64,000 bases of DNA, from contig JAHDIK010000010.1 of assembly GCA_020630795.1 (NCBI GenBank), forward strand, positions 37,306-101,305, read 5' to 3'. This stretch comes from Colwellia sp. Its GTDB lineage: Bacteria; Pseudomonadota; Gammaproteobacteria; Enterobacterales; Alteromonadaceae. The notes beneath the pieces are model-generated. The model was not told where the DNA came from. It saw only the letters and a program-made list of their open reading frames with translations, and made no database searches. Position 1 is the first letter of the stretch. Every line of letters starts with the position of its first letter. This document shows positions 16,010 through 25,851 of the stretch, piece by piece. The position numbers and the translations under genes are program-made.

Positions 16010-18448
16010 CTACACCGATATGTTAATGCGTGGTATACCATCTTTCGAGTTGTCTATTTGAGGTGTACATAGCAATATTCTTCCTGAAGCTATGCCACTG
16101 TTGACTGCTTGTGATTTAAAATGCTTTTCACGTTGATCACCTATCTGTTTTAGTTGCTTTATTTGAGCTTCCGTTAGCTTGCTATAGAATGGTAAGTCGA
16201 TGTCGCTAGGTGTACTTATTGCACAAATTTTTACTTGTGTGTCTTTTTTATCTTTCATTAACGCAACAAATTGAGATAGGTATTGGCTTTGTTTTTCGTC
16301 TAATTCTATTTGTTTAGGTTGATAAGGCAGATCTTCAAAGCGAACTTTTAAAATAAATTCACCCGCAACCATCGCCACTGATACAACATTTGCGTATGGC
16401 ACGAAGGTTTTCATTATGTAACTTTCAGTTGCCGACATAACGGCTTTTTTCGTAATCAAGGCTATAAAGTTGCTAACACCGAATGATGGATCTGATGTTT
16501 TTCCTGAAAGTGGTATATCAAGCTCTAAGTTGCCATTACTGTCTTTTAACATACCTAACGCCGCATTAAGTGGTATGCCTACTTGGTCTTTAACCGTATT
16601 GGTTTCGTAACTATCGGCCGCGCCAGTTTCTAAGCCTTTGATGTTGAATGCGACTTCCCCGTCAATATCGTCATCAACTAAGGTTACATCAATATTTGTA
16701 TTGAGTTGCCCGCTCGTTAATTCAAGCTCTAATGCGTCTTTCATATAGGTTGATACAGCGGGAAGTGAAAGCTCTTTTAGTTGCCCTTTTACATGATATG
16801 TTTGGTGTTGAGCAAAAGGTTTGATAAATCCATCAAACGCAAAATTAGCGTATTCATTACTGCGACCAATTAGCTTCACTGGAGTTTTATTCTCTTTTAA
16901 CGTATTCGTATTACTTAAAGTGCCAACACTAAGTTCGTCAATCATGAGTGAACGTTCGTAAACAGGATTTACGCTATTATCTACAAAGTTGATTTGGTTG
17001 TTGTTGATAATATTAAAAGCGTTCAACGTAATGTAAAACGGTTTGCTGTTTGCTGCTTTACTTGAATCGGCAGAGGTCGTTGTAGGCTCGTTATTTTTTT
17101 GACTTGTATCGCCTGACGTATTTTCTTGTGGGGCTAGTGCAACCAGTGTAGCAATAGCTTTGTCTTTATCTAAAATAACGTGACTTGTAATCGAGTCGAT
17201 ATCTATAGCGTTAATCGTTACTGAATCACTAGCGCCGCGAATGTTATCAACCGTGATTTTTTTGATTTTTGCTAAAGCGGGTAAGTTACTGGCATTACGT
17301 TGCGAGAAGAGTAAGTCGTTAACAACTACCGTTTCAACTGTTGCAGTAGGTAGTTGGTTTTGTGTATTTTTTTCTCCATCTTTTATCGTAAGCAGTGGTG
17401 CAATGTTGGTTATGTTGAGTTGGTTAAAAGCCAATATTTGTTCTTTTTTGTTTTCACCCGTTACGTTTAATTCTTCTAGCGCTAGTTGCGCTATCCCAGA
17501 AAGTTGATTGAGCGAATTATCGTTTAATGAAAGCGAAAAATTGGCTGCTGTTAGCTTAGCATTACCGAGGTTAATTGTATTTTGGTTGGTATTTACAAAT
17601 AAATCTTGGTTGGATAATTCAGCGTTAGCGACTTTTACTGTTAACTTTTTATCTGCAATAGTGAGTTTCTGTTCGCTTGAAAAAGATACGTTACCGTCAA
17701 GCTCATGCAAAGGCTTAATTAAATGCAATATTTTTGTAAGCGGGTACTTACTTATTTCGGTGCTACTCTTAATTGTGCCGTTTCCGTTATTTAAAAGCAC
17801 GTTAGCTGTTATGTTTAGTGGTGCGTCATCAATGAGCGATTGCATATCAATAGCTGCAATTTGTTCTAATTCAGTCGCTTGAATATCACTCACTTTTAAC
17901 TTGTTGATGGTGAATTTATGTGAGTGACCGTCTAATAGTATATTTACGTTACTGTTAGTTAGTACTAATGCATCGAGCAATATTTGATAAGGTAGTGGCT
18001 CTTTATGTGTGGTTTCTGGTTGTGGTTCTTTTGCGTCGCTATTTTCTTTACTTTCTACAGGAGGAGCTATTTGCACTCCTGCAACCATAATTTTATCCGC
18101 GTTTTTTTCTATTTCAATATCAATGCCATTTATTAAAAACTCTTCAATAAGTACTTTGTCTGACAGTAGTTTATGAAGTGCTAGCTGCAGTGTTAAGGCT
18201 TTTGCCGATAAAACAGTTTTGTTCTCTTTTGTTAATAATAAATCTGTAATAGTTACTCGCGTAAGGAATGGGTTAAAGGTGATTTGCGAAGATTCAGACA
18301 GTATTAATCCCATTTCTGCTAATGGCTCTGCGGCAAAATGTTTAATAACAGTAGACGAAAGCGTCCAAATTAAAAGGTATAAAGTGAATACGGTAGCAAC
18401 AATTGCAATGAAAATTGTTTTGTAAAGTGGGCGAGATTTCGACGACAT
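16010..18448 (-). CDS. DUF748 (AsmA-like) family envelope protein
   Basis: 812 residues with one N-terminal membrane anchor (about residues 10-30) and a long periplasmic part. The N-terminal segment ITFNPFLTRVTITDLLLTKE and the C-terminal LKQIGDQREKHFKSQAVNSGI fit the DUF748 family. The fold is AsmA/TamB-like, and such proteins are implicated in lipid transport or outer-membrane homeostasis. Low-complexity Ser/Thr/Asn/Lys stretches occur near residues 130-150 and 450-470. A monocistronic transcript is likely. Role here unknown. Confidence 0.8.
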   Translation of the reverse strand: MSSKSRPLYKTIFIAIVATVFTLYLLIWTLSSTVIKHFAAEPLAEMGLILSESSQITFNPFLTRVTITDLLLTKENKTVLSAKALTLQLALHKLLSDKVLIEEFLINGIDIEIEKNADKIMVAGVQIAPPVESKENSDAKEPQPETTHKEPLPYQILLDALVLTNSNVNILLDGHSHKFTINKLKVSDIQATELEQIAAIDMQSLIDDAPLNITANVLLNNGNGTIKSSTEISKYPLTKILHLIKPLHELDGNVSFSSEQKLTIADKKLTVKVANAELSNQDLFVNTNQNTINLGNAKLTAANFSLSLNDNSLNQLSGIAQLALEELNVTGENKKEQILAFNQLNITNIAPLLTIKDGEKNTQNQLPTATVETVVVNDLLFSQRNASNLPALAKIKKITVDNIRGASDSVTINAIDIDSITSHVILDKDKAIATLVALAPQENTSGDTSQKNNEPTTTSADSSKAANSKPFYITLNAFNIINNNQINFVDNSVNPVYERSLMIDELSVGTLSNTNTLKENKTPVKLIGRSNEYANFAFDGFIKPFAQHQTYHVKGQLKELSLPAVSTYMKDALELELTSGQLNTNIDVTLVDDDIDGEVAFNIKGLETGAADSYETNTVKDQVGIPLNAALGMLKDSNGNLELDIPLSGKTSDPSFGVSNFIALITKKAVMSATESYIMKTFVPYANVVSVAMVAGEFILKVRFEDLPYQPKQIELDEKQSQYLSQFVALMKDKKDTQVKICAISTPSDIDLPFYSKLTEAQIKQLKQIGDQREKHFKSQAVNSGIASGRILLCTPQIDNSKDGIPRINISV

Positions 18449-18561
18449 TAAACAAGCCTTGAAAAGATAATTTTGAAAAGGTATTCATGAATTCTAGCAA
18501 CTAAATGGAGCAATTACTTCATTCAAATGAGCTAAAATTATAAATTGAAAACTTTGTTGTT

Positions 18562-19524
18562 TTAAAACAAGTCAGGAAATTTACGGCGATAGCGCGGCAG
18601 CATAGTTTCGTTGCCAATTAATCCCCCTTGATGAATATAGATGATGGGCGAATCATCACCGCTGTTTTTAACGTAATGCAAAATACTTTCCCAACCAGCG
18701 GGGTCGTAAAGTAAATCAAATTCAATTTGTGTGTTATCTAATAAGCTTTTCCATTGTTTAAAATGCTCTGCGTATAGCTTGCCAAAGTGGTATTTTTTTT
18801 GTGTGGGTAAAATGGTTGGCCAATGTGATTTATTTACCTTTAGTTCTGAAAATTGTTGTTCTAGATAAGTGTCGTCACCTACGCACGCACAGGTTAATAC
18901 ATTAATCGGAAGTTGCTGTTTTTTGAACCATGATTGAAGGAATAATGCTGTTGTACCGGTACCCGCTGGTAGCATAATATTTACGGCAGAGTAGCGTTCT
19001 ATCCACCTTTTTTGAGAGATAAAATCAGCAAGTTCTTGTGCTAATTGGTGAACACCAAACTCGGCAGATACTGATCTTCCACCTTCTTGAATAAATAAAC
19101 TTGTGTTGGGTAACGTTTGTGAAAAACCTCGCATTAAAGTATCAAGGTTGAGGCCCGTTTTTTTATCGCTTTCAGGTAAAAAACGTTTCTCTATAATGTT
19201 CGCGCCGAGCTCAATGGCTTTCGCGTAGTTACCTAACCCGCTATTTAATAACCATGGGGGGATTCGGTCTACGTAATAGTCAAACTTTAGCCCCTTTAAA
19301 TGTGCAAGGGCAGCTAATGAATACAGTGAATTAGCTTGAATAGATCCGTATCCTACTATTTTTGTAACTGATGGGGATATGTGCTCGAGATAATATGCAA
19401 ATTTACGTGCTTTGTTTCCTGAAAAGTATGGATTAAGCAAATCATCCCGTTTTACATAAAAATCAAACCCTTGGTAGTGAACCTTTTGAATGGGCGATGT
19501 AGATAAAACGGAATGTGTTTTCAT
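18562..19524 (-). CDS. PLP-dependent D-cysteine desulfhydrase / ACC deaminase family protein
   Basis: 320 residues. N-terminal VKRDDLLNPYFSGNKARKF contains the PLP-binding lysine (Lys38) in the GNKxRK signature of the ACC deaminase/D-cysteine desulfhydrase family. The phosphate-binding loop is LPAGTGTTAL and the nucleophile region is YGSIQANSLYSLAALA. The exact substrate cannot be set from sequence alone. It lies 11 bases downstream of bolA on the same strand and is probably co-transcribed. Confidence 0.85.
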   Translation of the reverse strand: MKTHSVLSTSPIQKVHYQGFDFYVKRDDLLNPYFSGNKARKFAYYLEHISPSVTKIVGYGSIQANSLYSLAALAHLKGLKFDYYVDRIPPWLLNSGLGNYAKAIELGANIIEKRFLPESDKKTGLNLDTLMRGFSQTLPNTSLFIQEGGRSVSAEFGVHQLAQELADFISQKRWIERYSAVNIMLPAGTGTTALFLQSWFKKQQLPINVLTCACVGDDTYLEQQFSELKVNKSHWPTILPTQKKYHFGKLYAEHFKQWKSLLDNTQIEFDLLYDPAGWESILHYVKNSGDDSPIIYIHQGGLIGNETMLPRYRRKFPDLF

Positions 19525-19535
19525 AGCGTTTAGCT

Positions 19536-19844
19536 TTATTTACTGCCGCCTGCACATGCTGGGGATTTATTGGCACTTCCACCTTTTTTAGCCCATTCTT
19601 CAGGTGTGAATGTATGTAATGCTAATGCGTGAATGACATTTGCCAACTCTGATGCCAACAAGGTATTAATTTTACGATGGCGAGCAATTAAGCGTAATCC
19701 TTCAAATGCTTCAGTAACAATAACAACGCGAAAATGGCTAGTATCGGTGCCGCTGCTGTGCTTATGACTTTCGTTCTCTATTTCCAAAAACTCAGGAGAA
19801 AATTCAGCGGTAAGTTTAGTATGTAATGTTGTTTCGACGGTCAT
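19536..19844 (-). CDS. bolA: BolA family protein
   Basis: 102 residues. The BolA fold is visible: LEIENESHKHSSGTDTSHFRVVIVTEAFEG and the helix-turn LIARHRKINTLLASEL. The conserved histidine region HALALHTFTPEEW is present. BolA works with monothiol glutaredoxins in Fe-S handling and also affects cell shape and stress gene expression. The C-terminal tail (GGSANKSPACAGGSK) contains a cysteine, as is common. It is the first gene of a likely two-gene unit with the PLP enzyme. Confidence 0.93.
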   Translation of the reverse strand: MTVETTLHTKLTAEFSPEFLEIENESHKHSSGTDTSHFRVVIVTEAFEGLRLIARHRKINTLLASELANVIHALALHTFTPEEWAKKGGSANKSPACAGGSK

Positions 19845-19994
19845 GAGAAATTTACCTATAAGGCATGATTTTAGTGTTTGGCTATTATGACACCTTGCAA
19901 AGCCCCGAGCAAAGCGTCTGAGTTGATGTTAAGTCTAGATAGCAATTCATAATTAATATAATATTTGTGCGTGTTACTACAAGGAAACGCTATC

Positions 19995-21101
19995 TTGAAT
20001 CGAATACTATTTTTGTTGTTGTCTCTTTTTTCATTTTACTCTTATTCATTAAATTTTGTTGAAGATAAGTCACCTGATCTTGGCTTAATGAAAAACTTTA
20101 AAGCGAGTGAATTGTGCGCTGTTTCTGAAAAAACACATCAATATTTAATGAGTAATATTGATGATGAATTTGCTGTTAAAGTTGGTGACATTTTTGCTAA
20201 TAAAGTGACGTTGCCTCAAGTAAAAGAAACGCTTACATTTATTTGTAACATCTACCGTGAAGACGTTCGAGCCAAAAGGCAGAGCCGTTTACACAACACA
20301 GAGTTTTTAGCGGAAAACTTTACGTTTTATCGTTGGATGCCTGATACGAAAACGGCACAGCATATCGCACGGAAAAGCAATAATGCGGTAAAAACTCGTT
20401 TATTGAACAATATCCCTGACGATCAAATATTTTTAACTAAATATTACACAAAAATGTTAGATGGAAGCCCTGTCAAAACCGAACACTATACACAAGCGTT
20501 GTATGCAATTCCGTTTGATGAAGAAGCGTTATCGTTGAAAGAGGCCGATAAAAATAAAACATCAACGCGTTTTACGTATACACGACAAGCCGTTATTTCA
20601 GGTGCGTTACTCAAGAAGAACTTAGCTAAGCCATTGGTATGGATAACCGAAGAAGCACTGCACGATGTTTTATTGCAAGGCACAGGCGTATTACAAGTTG
20701 ACGGAAAAATTCGTTATTTTAATGTGCATCGTAACAATGGTATTGCTTACGATTATAGTATTGGAAAGCGTGAACAGGCTAGATATTGGTATTTTGCAGA
20801 AGTACCTAGCATTATGGGATACGGTAAAACGTTAGACAGTAAAATAGCCGTTAATCCGCATGTAACGTTTGCAGGTAATGTAAAGGATTTAGGGCTTGGA
20901 AAACTATTTTTAGTGAGCTTTGAACAAGAAGGGCTGCAAGTGAGTCGATTAGGTGTGTTGGCTGATCAAGGTGGTGCGTTTGATAACAACTTTTTTCAGT
21001 TAGATTTATTGGTAGACAGCTACAAGGGGTGGGAAGACTATCATGCCGCTAATAAAACCATGCCTGATTATGCTAAGGCATGGCTACTGATTAAAAAATA
21101 A
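19995..21101 (+). CDS. Exported protein of unknown function
   Basis: I chose TTG 19995 because AAGGAAA lies 7 bases upstream and the protein then starts with a clean signal peptide (MNRILFLLLSLFSFYSYS). The frame from TTG 19965 has no ribosome site. 368 residues. The mature protein is globular with motifs EHYTQALYAIPFDEE and GYGKTLDSKIAVNPHVTFAG near the end. It may be lytic-transglycosylase-accessory-like, but I do not recognise the family. It stands alone between bolA (divergent) and the glycan locus (convergent). Confidence 0.7.
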   Translation: MNRILFLLLSLFSFYSYSLNFVEDKSPDLGLMKNFKASELCAVSEKTHQYLMSNIDDEFAVKVGDIFANKVTLPQVKETLTFICNIYREDVRAKRQSRLHNTEFLAENFTFYRWMPDTKTAQHIARKSNNAVKTRLLNNIPDDQIFLTKYYTKMLDGSPVKTEHYTQALYAIPFDEEALSLKEADKNKTSTRFTYTRQAVISGALLKKNLAKPLVWITEEALHDVLLQGTGVLQVDGKIRYFNVHRNNGIAYDYSIGKREQARYWYFAEVPSIMGYGKTLDSKIAVNPHVTFAGNVKDLGLGKLFLVSFEQEGLQVSRLGVLADQGGAFDNNFFQLDLLVDSYKGWEDYHAANKTMPDYAKAWLLIKK

Positions 21102-21145
21102 CACCACAGAATATAACAACAATAATCGTATAGCTGTTTAGCCGA

Positions 21146-23089
21146 TTATGCGGTTATTGATTGAAGACTAGCATCTAGCGAAGCTTCTTCTTTGTTTTTT
21201 AACGTAGGGCTTGATTGCGATTCAGTTGACTTAGGTAATGATGTTGGCCTGTATTCTAAAGGCGCTTCAATCAATATATTTCTTATTGCGTCAACGTCGT
21301 CATTTTCAATTGACTGAGTAAGAGCATTTAAAATCGCTTCGACTTCTACCCAAGGTAAGTAACGCTCGTTGGCGGTTAATATACGCTCGTGAAACGTTTT
21401 CTTGGCATTGTCATCAATAAGTAGTTCTTCATAGAGCTTTTCACCTGGACGTAAACCACTAAATTGGATTGCGATATCGCCTTCTGGGTTGTCATCATCT
21501 TTAATGGTTAAACCCATCAAGTGCGTCATTTTATGTGCTAAGTCTAAAATTTTAACTGGAGAGCCCATATCTAATACGAACACGTCTCCACCTGAACCCA
21601 TAGCACCCGCTTGTAGTACGAGTTGAGCCGCCTCCGGAATGGTCATAAAGTAACGGATAATATCAGGGTGGGTTATCGTAATCGGTCCGCCACGTTGTAT
21701 TTGTTTTTTGAACAGAGGAACAACTGAACCAGAAGATCCTAATACATTACCAAACCTAACCATCACAAAGCGTGTTACATGTTCTTTATTTGCTAACCCT
21801 TGAAGTACTAGCTCTGCCATACGTTTCGTTGCACCCATTACATTGGTGGGGCGAACGGCTTTGTCTGTAGAAACCAAAACAAACGTCTCAACCTGACATA
21901 GAATGGCGGCTTTTGCGATTTCGTATGTACCAAACACATTATTAGTAATACCGGCGATTACGTTGCCTTCTACCATAGGGACGTGTTTGTAAGCCGCTGC
22001 ATGATAGATAGTTTGCACTCTATGTTGTTGTATAGCTTGTTTCATTAACAGGCCATCTTGAACATTGCCGATAACTGGAACTAACTCAAGCGGATTACCT
22101 GTTTCAGCAAATTGCTCTGTTAGTTCTTGATGAATTTCATATAAAAAGGCTTCACTCACATCTAGCAAGATTAATTTTTTTGGCAAGTTAGATACGATTT
22201 GTCGACAGAGTTCTTTACCAATCGACCCACCTGCACCTGATACTAAAACGATCTTATTAGTGATATTGGCAGATAATAATTCTGGAATAGGGCTAACAGC
22301 TTTACGGCCCAATAACTCTTTTACTGATATTTCTCGAAGCTCATCAATTGTGCGCTTACCTGACACCATGTCAGACATTGTTGGAACTGTAAGTAACTCA
22401 AGGGCGTAGGGCTCTAATTCATCAACAATTTGTTTTAAACGAATTGGATCAACGTTTGAAATAGCAATTAGTACTTTAAATTTACCGTACTTTTTAAGCA
22501 GCTTACTGACTTCTTTATGAGAATAAACTTTTAAACCTAAAACGTTTCTACCTTGATAGCGCTTTTTCTCATCTATGTAGGCGAGAGGTTGATATTTTTT
22601 ACCTAAAGTTAGTGCATTAACGAGTTCTCTACCCGTACTACTAGCTCCATAAATGACAACACCTTCTCGTTCATCAAACCATTTTTTCTCAAAAATTAAT
22701 CCGAAAATAGCGCGAGCGCTGGTAATTTGAAGTGTCGCTAATACGAGAAATACAATAGGAACAGAACGAGGAACAAATGCATCGATAAAAAAACCTGCGG
22801 CGTAAAATATAACGGTGCTACTGATTAAAATGAGAAATATTTTAAGAAATGCTTTTGCGTTGAAGTATCGAACAACTGAACGATATACATCAAATTTTAT
22901 AAATAACAGTAATGTGGAAACAGAAACTATTGAAAATACAATCCATTCGGCTTGTGAAAAAGTGCTATCAGTGAGTCCCATGCGAATGAAGTATGAGATA
23001 AAGAAGGCAATGGTTAATGCAAATAGATCAAAACCTAAAGCAATTAAGTATTTTATTGAACTGGGTATAAGGTCGATTTTTCTTATCAT
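21146..23089 (-). CDS. Membrane nucleotide-sugar 4,6-dehydratase (PglF/WbpM/CapD family)
   Basis: 647 residues. Four N-terminal membrane segments (about 10-125), a CoA-binding-like Rossmann region (VVIYGASSTGRELV), then the dehydratase domain starting VSGAGGSIGKELC near residue 282. Also present are YHAAAYKHVPMVEGN and VSTDKAVRPTNVMGATKR with the catalytic residues, and SGLRPGEKLYEELL. Relatives convert UDP-GlcNAc to the 4-keto-6-deoxy sugar, the first step to bacillosamine or FucNAc/QuiNAc. The PglE, PglD and PglC homologues upstream on the same strand favour the bacillosamine route. A 117-base gap precedes it; AGGTG lies upstream of the ATG. Confidence 0.9.
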   Translation of the reverse strand: MIRKIDLIPSSIKYLIALGFDLFALTIAFFISYFIRMGLTDSTFSQAEWIVFSIVSVSTLLLFIKFDVYRSVVRYFNAKAFLKIFLILISSTVIFYAAGFFIDAFVPRSVPIVFLVLATLQITSARAIFGLIFEKKWFDEREGVVIYGASSTGRELVNALTLGKKYQPLAYIDEKKRYQGRNVLGLKVYSHKEVSKLLKKYGKFKVLIAISNVDPIRLKQIVDELEPYALELLTVPTMSDMVSGKRTIDELREISVKELLGRKAVSPIPELLSANITNKIVLVSGAGGSIGKELCRQIVSNLPKKLILLDVSEAFLYEIHQELTEQFAETGNPLELVPVIGNVQDGLLMKQAIQQHRVQTIYHAAAYKHVPMVEGNVIAGITNNVFGTYEIAKAAILCQVETFVLVSTDKAVRPTNVMGATKRMAELVLQGLANKEHVTRFVMVRFGNVLGSSGSVVPLFKKQIQRGGPITITHPDIIRYFMTIPEAAQLVLQAGAMGSGGDVFVLDMGSPVKILDLAHKMTHLMGLTIKDDDNPEGDIAIQFSGLRPGEKLYEELLIDDNAKKTFHERILTANERYLPWVEVEAILNALTQSIENDDVDAIRNILIEAPLEYRPTSLPKSTESQSSPTLKNKEEASLDASLQSITA

Positions 23090-23206
23090 TATTATTACAC
23101 CTGTAAGTGATTATTTTGCACCTCCATGCAGCAACAAAACATTCTTGTAACAATATTTTTACAATTTTTTATCGTTTTGTCATCATATATTTTGAATATA
23201 AAATAA

Positions 23207-24385
23207 TCACTTAGCGCTGATTTGTGAAAAAACCTCAGTGATAACAGAGCAAGTTTTTGATATTTCTTCACTTTTTAGTGTTGGGTGCACTAAAAACATA
23301 AGAGAAATATCTCCTAATTTTTTTGCTTTTTTTAGCGGTGTAGAGGGGATAAAGCCTGTATTTTCAAATGCTTTTTCTTTATATACCTCTGAACAACTGC
23401 CTGAAAAACACGGAATACCCTTGTTAGTAATCGCCTCAATAATCAGGTCACGCGTCCAGCCCTGAGGTAGCTTTTCTTCGTTAATTGATACGTAGCATTT
23501 GTAGAATGCATGTTCTATATATTCAGGTGTTTGAGATACCTGAATAAATTCAAAGGGCTTACACGCTTCAAATATTTGCTGTGCATATAATGTGCGCGTT
23601 TTGGTCCACGACGGCATGCGTTTAACTTGAATTCGTCCAATAGCCGATTGCATTTCAGTTAACCGCCAATTCGTACCAAACGATTCATGTAACCATCTAT
23701 ATCCAGGCGGATGCTCCGTTTCATATACTGCTTTATATGATTTACCGTGATCTTTAAATGCCCAGGCTGTCCGCCAAAGACTTTCGTCGTTAGTGGTTAG
23801 CATGCCACCTTCACCGCCAGTCGTCATAATTTTATCTTGGCAGAAAGACCATGCACCAATATGTCCAATACTTCCAACTGAGCGCCCTTTATATTTTGCT
23901 CCGTGTGCTTGTGCGCAATCTTCAATAACGTATAAGTTGTATTGTTGAGCAAGCCCCATAATATCGTCCATCTCACACGGCCAACCTGCAAGGTGAACAC
24001 AAATAATAGCTTTGGTTTTCTTTGTTAAAACAGGCTTAATCGTCGCGGCACTAATATTTTGGCTATCAAGTTCAACGTCAGCGAATACTGGGGTTGCACC
24101 TGCATTCACAATACTACTGATTGAGGCAATAAAAGTACGAGAAGTTACGATTACTTCATCGCCCGCACCAATATTTAAAGACTGTAGTGCGAGGTCTAAC
24201 GCTAAGGTCCCGTTACCGACGGCTACCGCATATTTGCTGTCGGTATATTCTGCGAATTCTCTTTCAAATGAACGACCTTCTTGTCCGGTCCAGTAATTAA
24301 CTTTATTTGACGCTAAAACGCGTGAAACAGCGGTGATCTCTTCTTCTGTAAAGTTTGGCCATGGAGAAAGTTCGGTATTTAGCAC
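23207..24385 (-). CDS. DegT/DnrJ/EryC1 aminotransferase (PglE-like)
   Basis: 392 residues. PLP sugar aminotransferase. The lysine that binds PLP is in GAWSFCQDKIMTTGGEGGML, and VGNGTLALDLALQSL and YNLYVIEDCAQAHGAKYKG are typical. In the bacillosamine pathway this enzyme aminates the 4-keto sugar made by the PglF-like dehydratase. It sits nine bases after the NeuD/PglD-like gene in the same operon. Confidence 0.9.
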   Translation of the reverse strand: MLNTELSPWPNFTEEEITAVSRVLASNKVNYWTGQEGRSFEREFAEYTDSKYAVAVGNGTLALDLALQSLNIGAGDEVIVTSRTFIASISSIVNAGATPVFADVELDSQNISAATIKPVLTKKTKAIICVHLAGWPCEMDDIMGLAQQYNLYVIEDCAQAHGAKYKGRSVGSIGHIGAWSFCQDKIMTTGGEGGMLTTNDESLWRTAWAFKDHGKSYKAVYETEHPPGYRWLHESFGTNWRLTEMQSAIGRIQVKRMPSWTKTRTLYAQQIFEACKPFEFIQVSQTPEYIEHAFYKCYVSINEEKLPQGWTRDLIIEAITNKGIPCFSGSCSEVYKEKAFENTGFIPSTPLKKAKKLGDISLMFLVHPTLKSEEISKTCSVITEVFSQISAK

Positions 24386-24393
24386 AGTATTTC

Positions 24394-25026
24394 CTATGAA
24401 TTTATTATTTTTTTAAAGGTCGCTGGTACACCAGCATATAAAGCATTGTCTTGTGTTGACTGAGTAACAGCGGCACCCGCAGCAATGTGTGTTTTACTGC
24501 CAATAGAAATGTATTCAATTATTGAAGCGCCAATGCCTATCCACGCTTGTTCACCTATTGATACTCCGCCCGCAACATTAGCCCCAGGAGATACGTGAGT
24601 ACAGGATCCTACAACGCAATCGTGGTCGATAGTCGCAGATGTATTTATTATGCAACCATTTGCTATTTCAGCACCAATATTAACAACCGAGTTTGCAAAT
24701 GCGACAACACCTTGACCCACGTTGGCATGCTCACTTATACAGGCACTAGGATGAATCAATGTAATTATATTTGCCTTAGTATTACTGAGCTTTTCAAGTG
24801 TTTCTGCGCGAAGCTTGTTATTGCCAAAAGCAACGATAAAGTCAGCATTCGTAATGTATTTCTCGAATGAGTTTGTAGTGTCGATAATATCCCAATGGAG
24901 GTTTTTAATGCGCTGAGGGTAGCAATCATCAATAAAAACGATGCTGTTATATTGTTTTGTAGCTTCGGCACAGTCTGCAACGACTCGACCATGACCGCCA
25001 GCTCCAACAATGATTAACGTTTTCAT
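24394..25026 (-). CDS. NeuD/PglD-like sugar acetyltransferase
   Basis: 210 residues. The N-terminal nucleotide-sugar-binding domain starts IIVGAGGHGRVVADCAE. A left-handed beta-helix of hexapeptide repeats runs from about residue 95, with the catalytic His in TSATIDHDCVVGSCTHVSPGA. PglD acetylates the 4-amino group to give UDP-diacetylbacillosamine. It begins immediately after the stop of the PglC-like gene and is followed by the PglE-like gene, the same set as in Campylobacter. Confidence 0.9.
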   Translation of the reverse strand: MKTLIIVGAGGHGRVVADCAEATKQYNSIVFIDDCYPQRIKNLHWDIIDTTNSFEKYITNADFIVAFGNNKLRAETLEKLSNTKANIITLIHPSACISEHANVGQGVVAFANSVVNIGAEIANGCIINTSATIDHDCVVGSCTHVSPGANVAGGVSIGEQAWIGIGASIIEYISIGSKTHIAAGAAVTQSTQDNALYAGVPATFKKIINS

Positions 25027-25626
25027 TTAACTTCCAGTAAACTTTGACATGGTTGCTTCACCTTCCGCATTAATGTCTGATTGTGCAAACACTTTTTTTA
25101 CGGTGAGAAATAAGATTTTTATATCTAACCAAAAGGATTGATTAGCAACGTACCAAGTATCAAGTTCAAATTTCTTTTCCCACGAAACGGCATTTCTACC
25201 ATTTACTTGAGCCCAACCGGTGATACCCGGTTTTACGTTATGTCGTTTGGCTTGTTCAGGGGAGTATAATGGAAGGTACTCAACTAGGAGTGGTCTAGGG
25301 CCTACCAAACTCATATCGCCTTTGAATACATTCCATAAGCCAGGTAGTTCATCAAGGCTTGAATTTCGAAGTTTTTCACCGAATGGAGTTAGTCGCTCGC
25401 TGTCTGGAAGTGGTTCGCCGTTTTCATCTGTTGCGTCTCGCATTGAGCGAAACTTTACCATCTCAAATATTTCTCCCTGCAATCCTGGTCTCTTTTGTTT
25501 AAAAATAACAGGCTTACCAAGATTTTTGGCTATTCGTCTACTTACTAACCAAATGATTGGACTAAGGAGAATGAGTAAAATACCAGATACAACAATATCA
25601 AATGTTCTTTTTATTATATTTTTCAT
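25027..25626 (-). CDS. Initiating sugar transferase (PglC-like)
   Basis: 199 residues, a minimal monotopic phosphoglycosyl transferase: one N-terminal re-entrant membrane helix (about 8-28), then FKQKRPGLQGEIFEMVKFRSM, the catalytic Asp-Glu in SSLDELPGLWNV, and MSLVGPRPLL. It transfers a sugar 1-phosphate, here probably diacetylbacillosamine phosphate, to undecaprenyl phosphate. First gene of the minus-strand set pglC-pglD-pglE-pglF-like, divergent from the polymerase/flippase set. Confidence 0.92.
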   Translation of the reverse strand: MKNIIKRTFDIVVSGILLILLSPIIWLVSRRIAKNLGKPVIFKQKRPGLQGEIFEMVKFRSMRDATDENGEPLPDSERLTPFGEKLRNSSLDELPGLWNVFKGDMSLVGPRPLLVEYLPLYSPEQAKRHNVKPGITGWAQVNGRNAVSWEKKFELDTWYVANQSFWLDIKILFLTVKKVFAQSDINAEGEATMSKFTGS

Positions 25627-25773
25627 TATGTTGGCATGTTTTTCGGTGTTAAATGTTAATACAGTGTAATTAAATTACTTCATTTTCATTAAAAACAAGG
25701 TAAATTGTACTCTATAACAATAACAAAATTAATACTATACGTGGTTTGTTAATACGCTTTGGCACTAATAAAT

Positions 25774-25784
25774 GCGGTAGTAAT
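25774..25784 (+). promoter_or_regulatory. Possible ops-like (RfaH) element in leader of glycan operon
   Basis: TGCGGTAGTAA at 25773-25783 shares GCGGTAG with the ops core (GGCGGTAGCGTG) used by RfaH on surface-polysaccharide operons. It lies about 75 bases before the first gene on the sense strand. Only seven bases match and the 3' half differs. Confidence 0.25.
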
Positions 25785-25851
25785 ATGTAGATTAAAGGGT
25801 TTGTAAGTTGTTTATTTGTATTATGCAAAGCTGCCTTTTGACTGATACCTT

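Noticed and set aside
25760..25777. TTTGGCACTAATAAATGCG as a sigma-54 promoter for the first glycan operon
   Set aside because: GG and GC are 13 apart rather than 12, and sigma-54 is strict about spacing.
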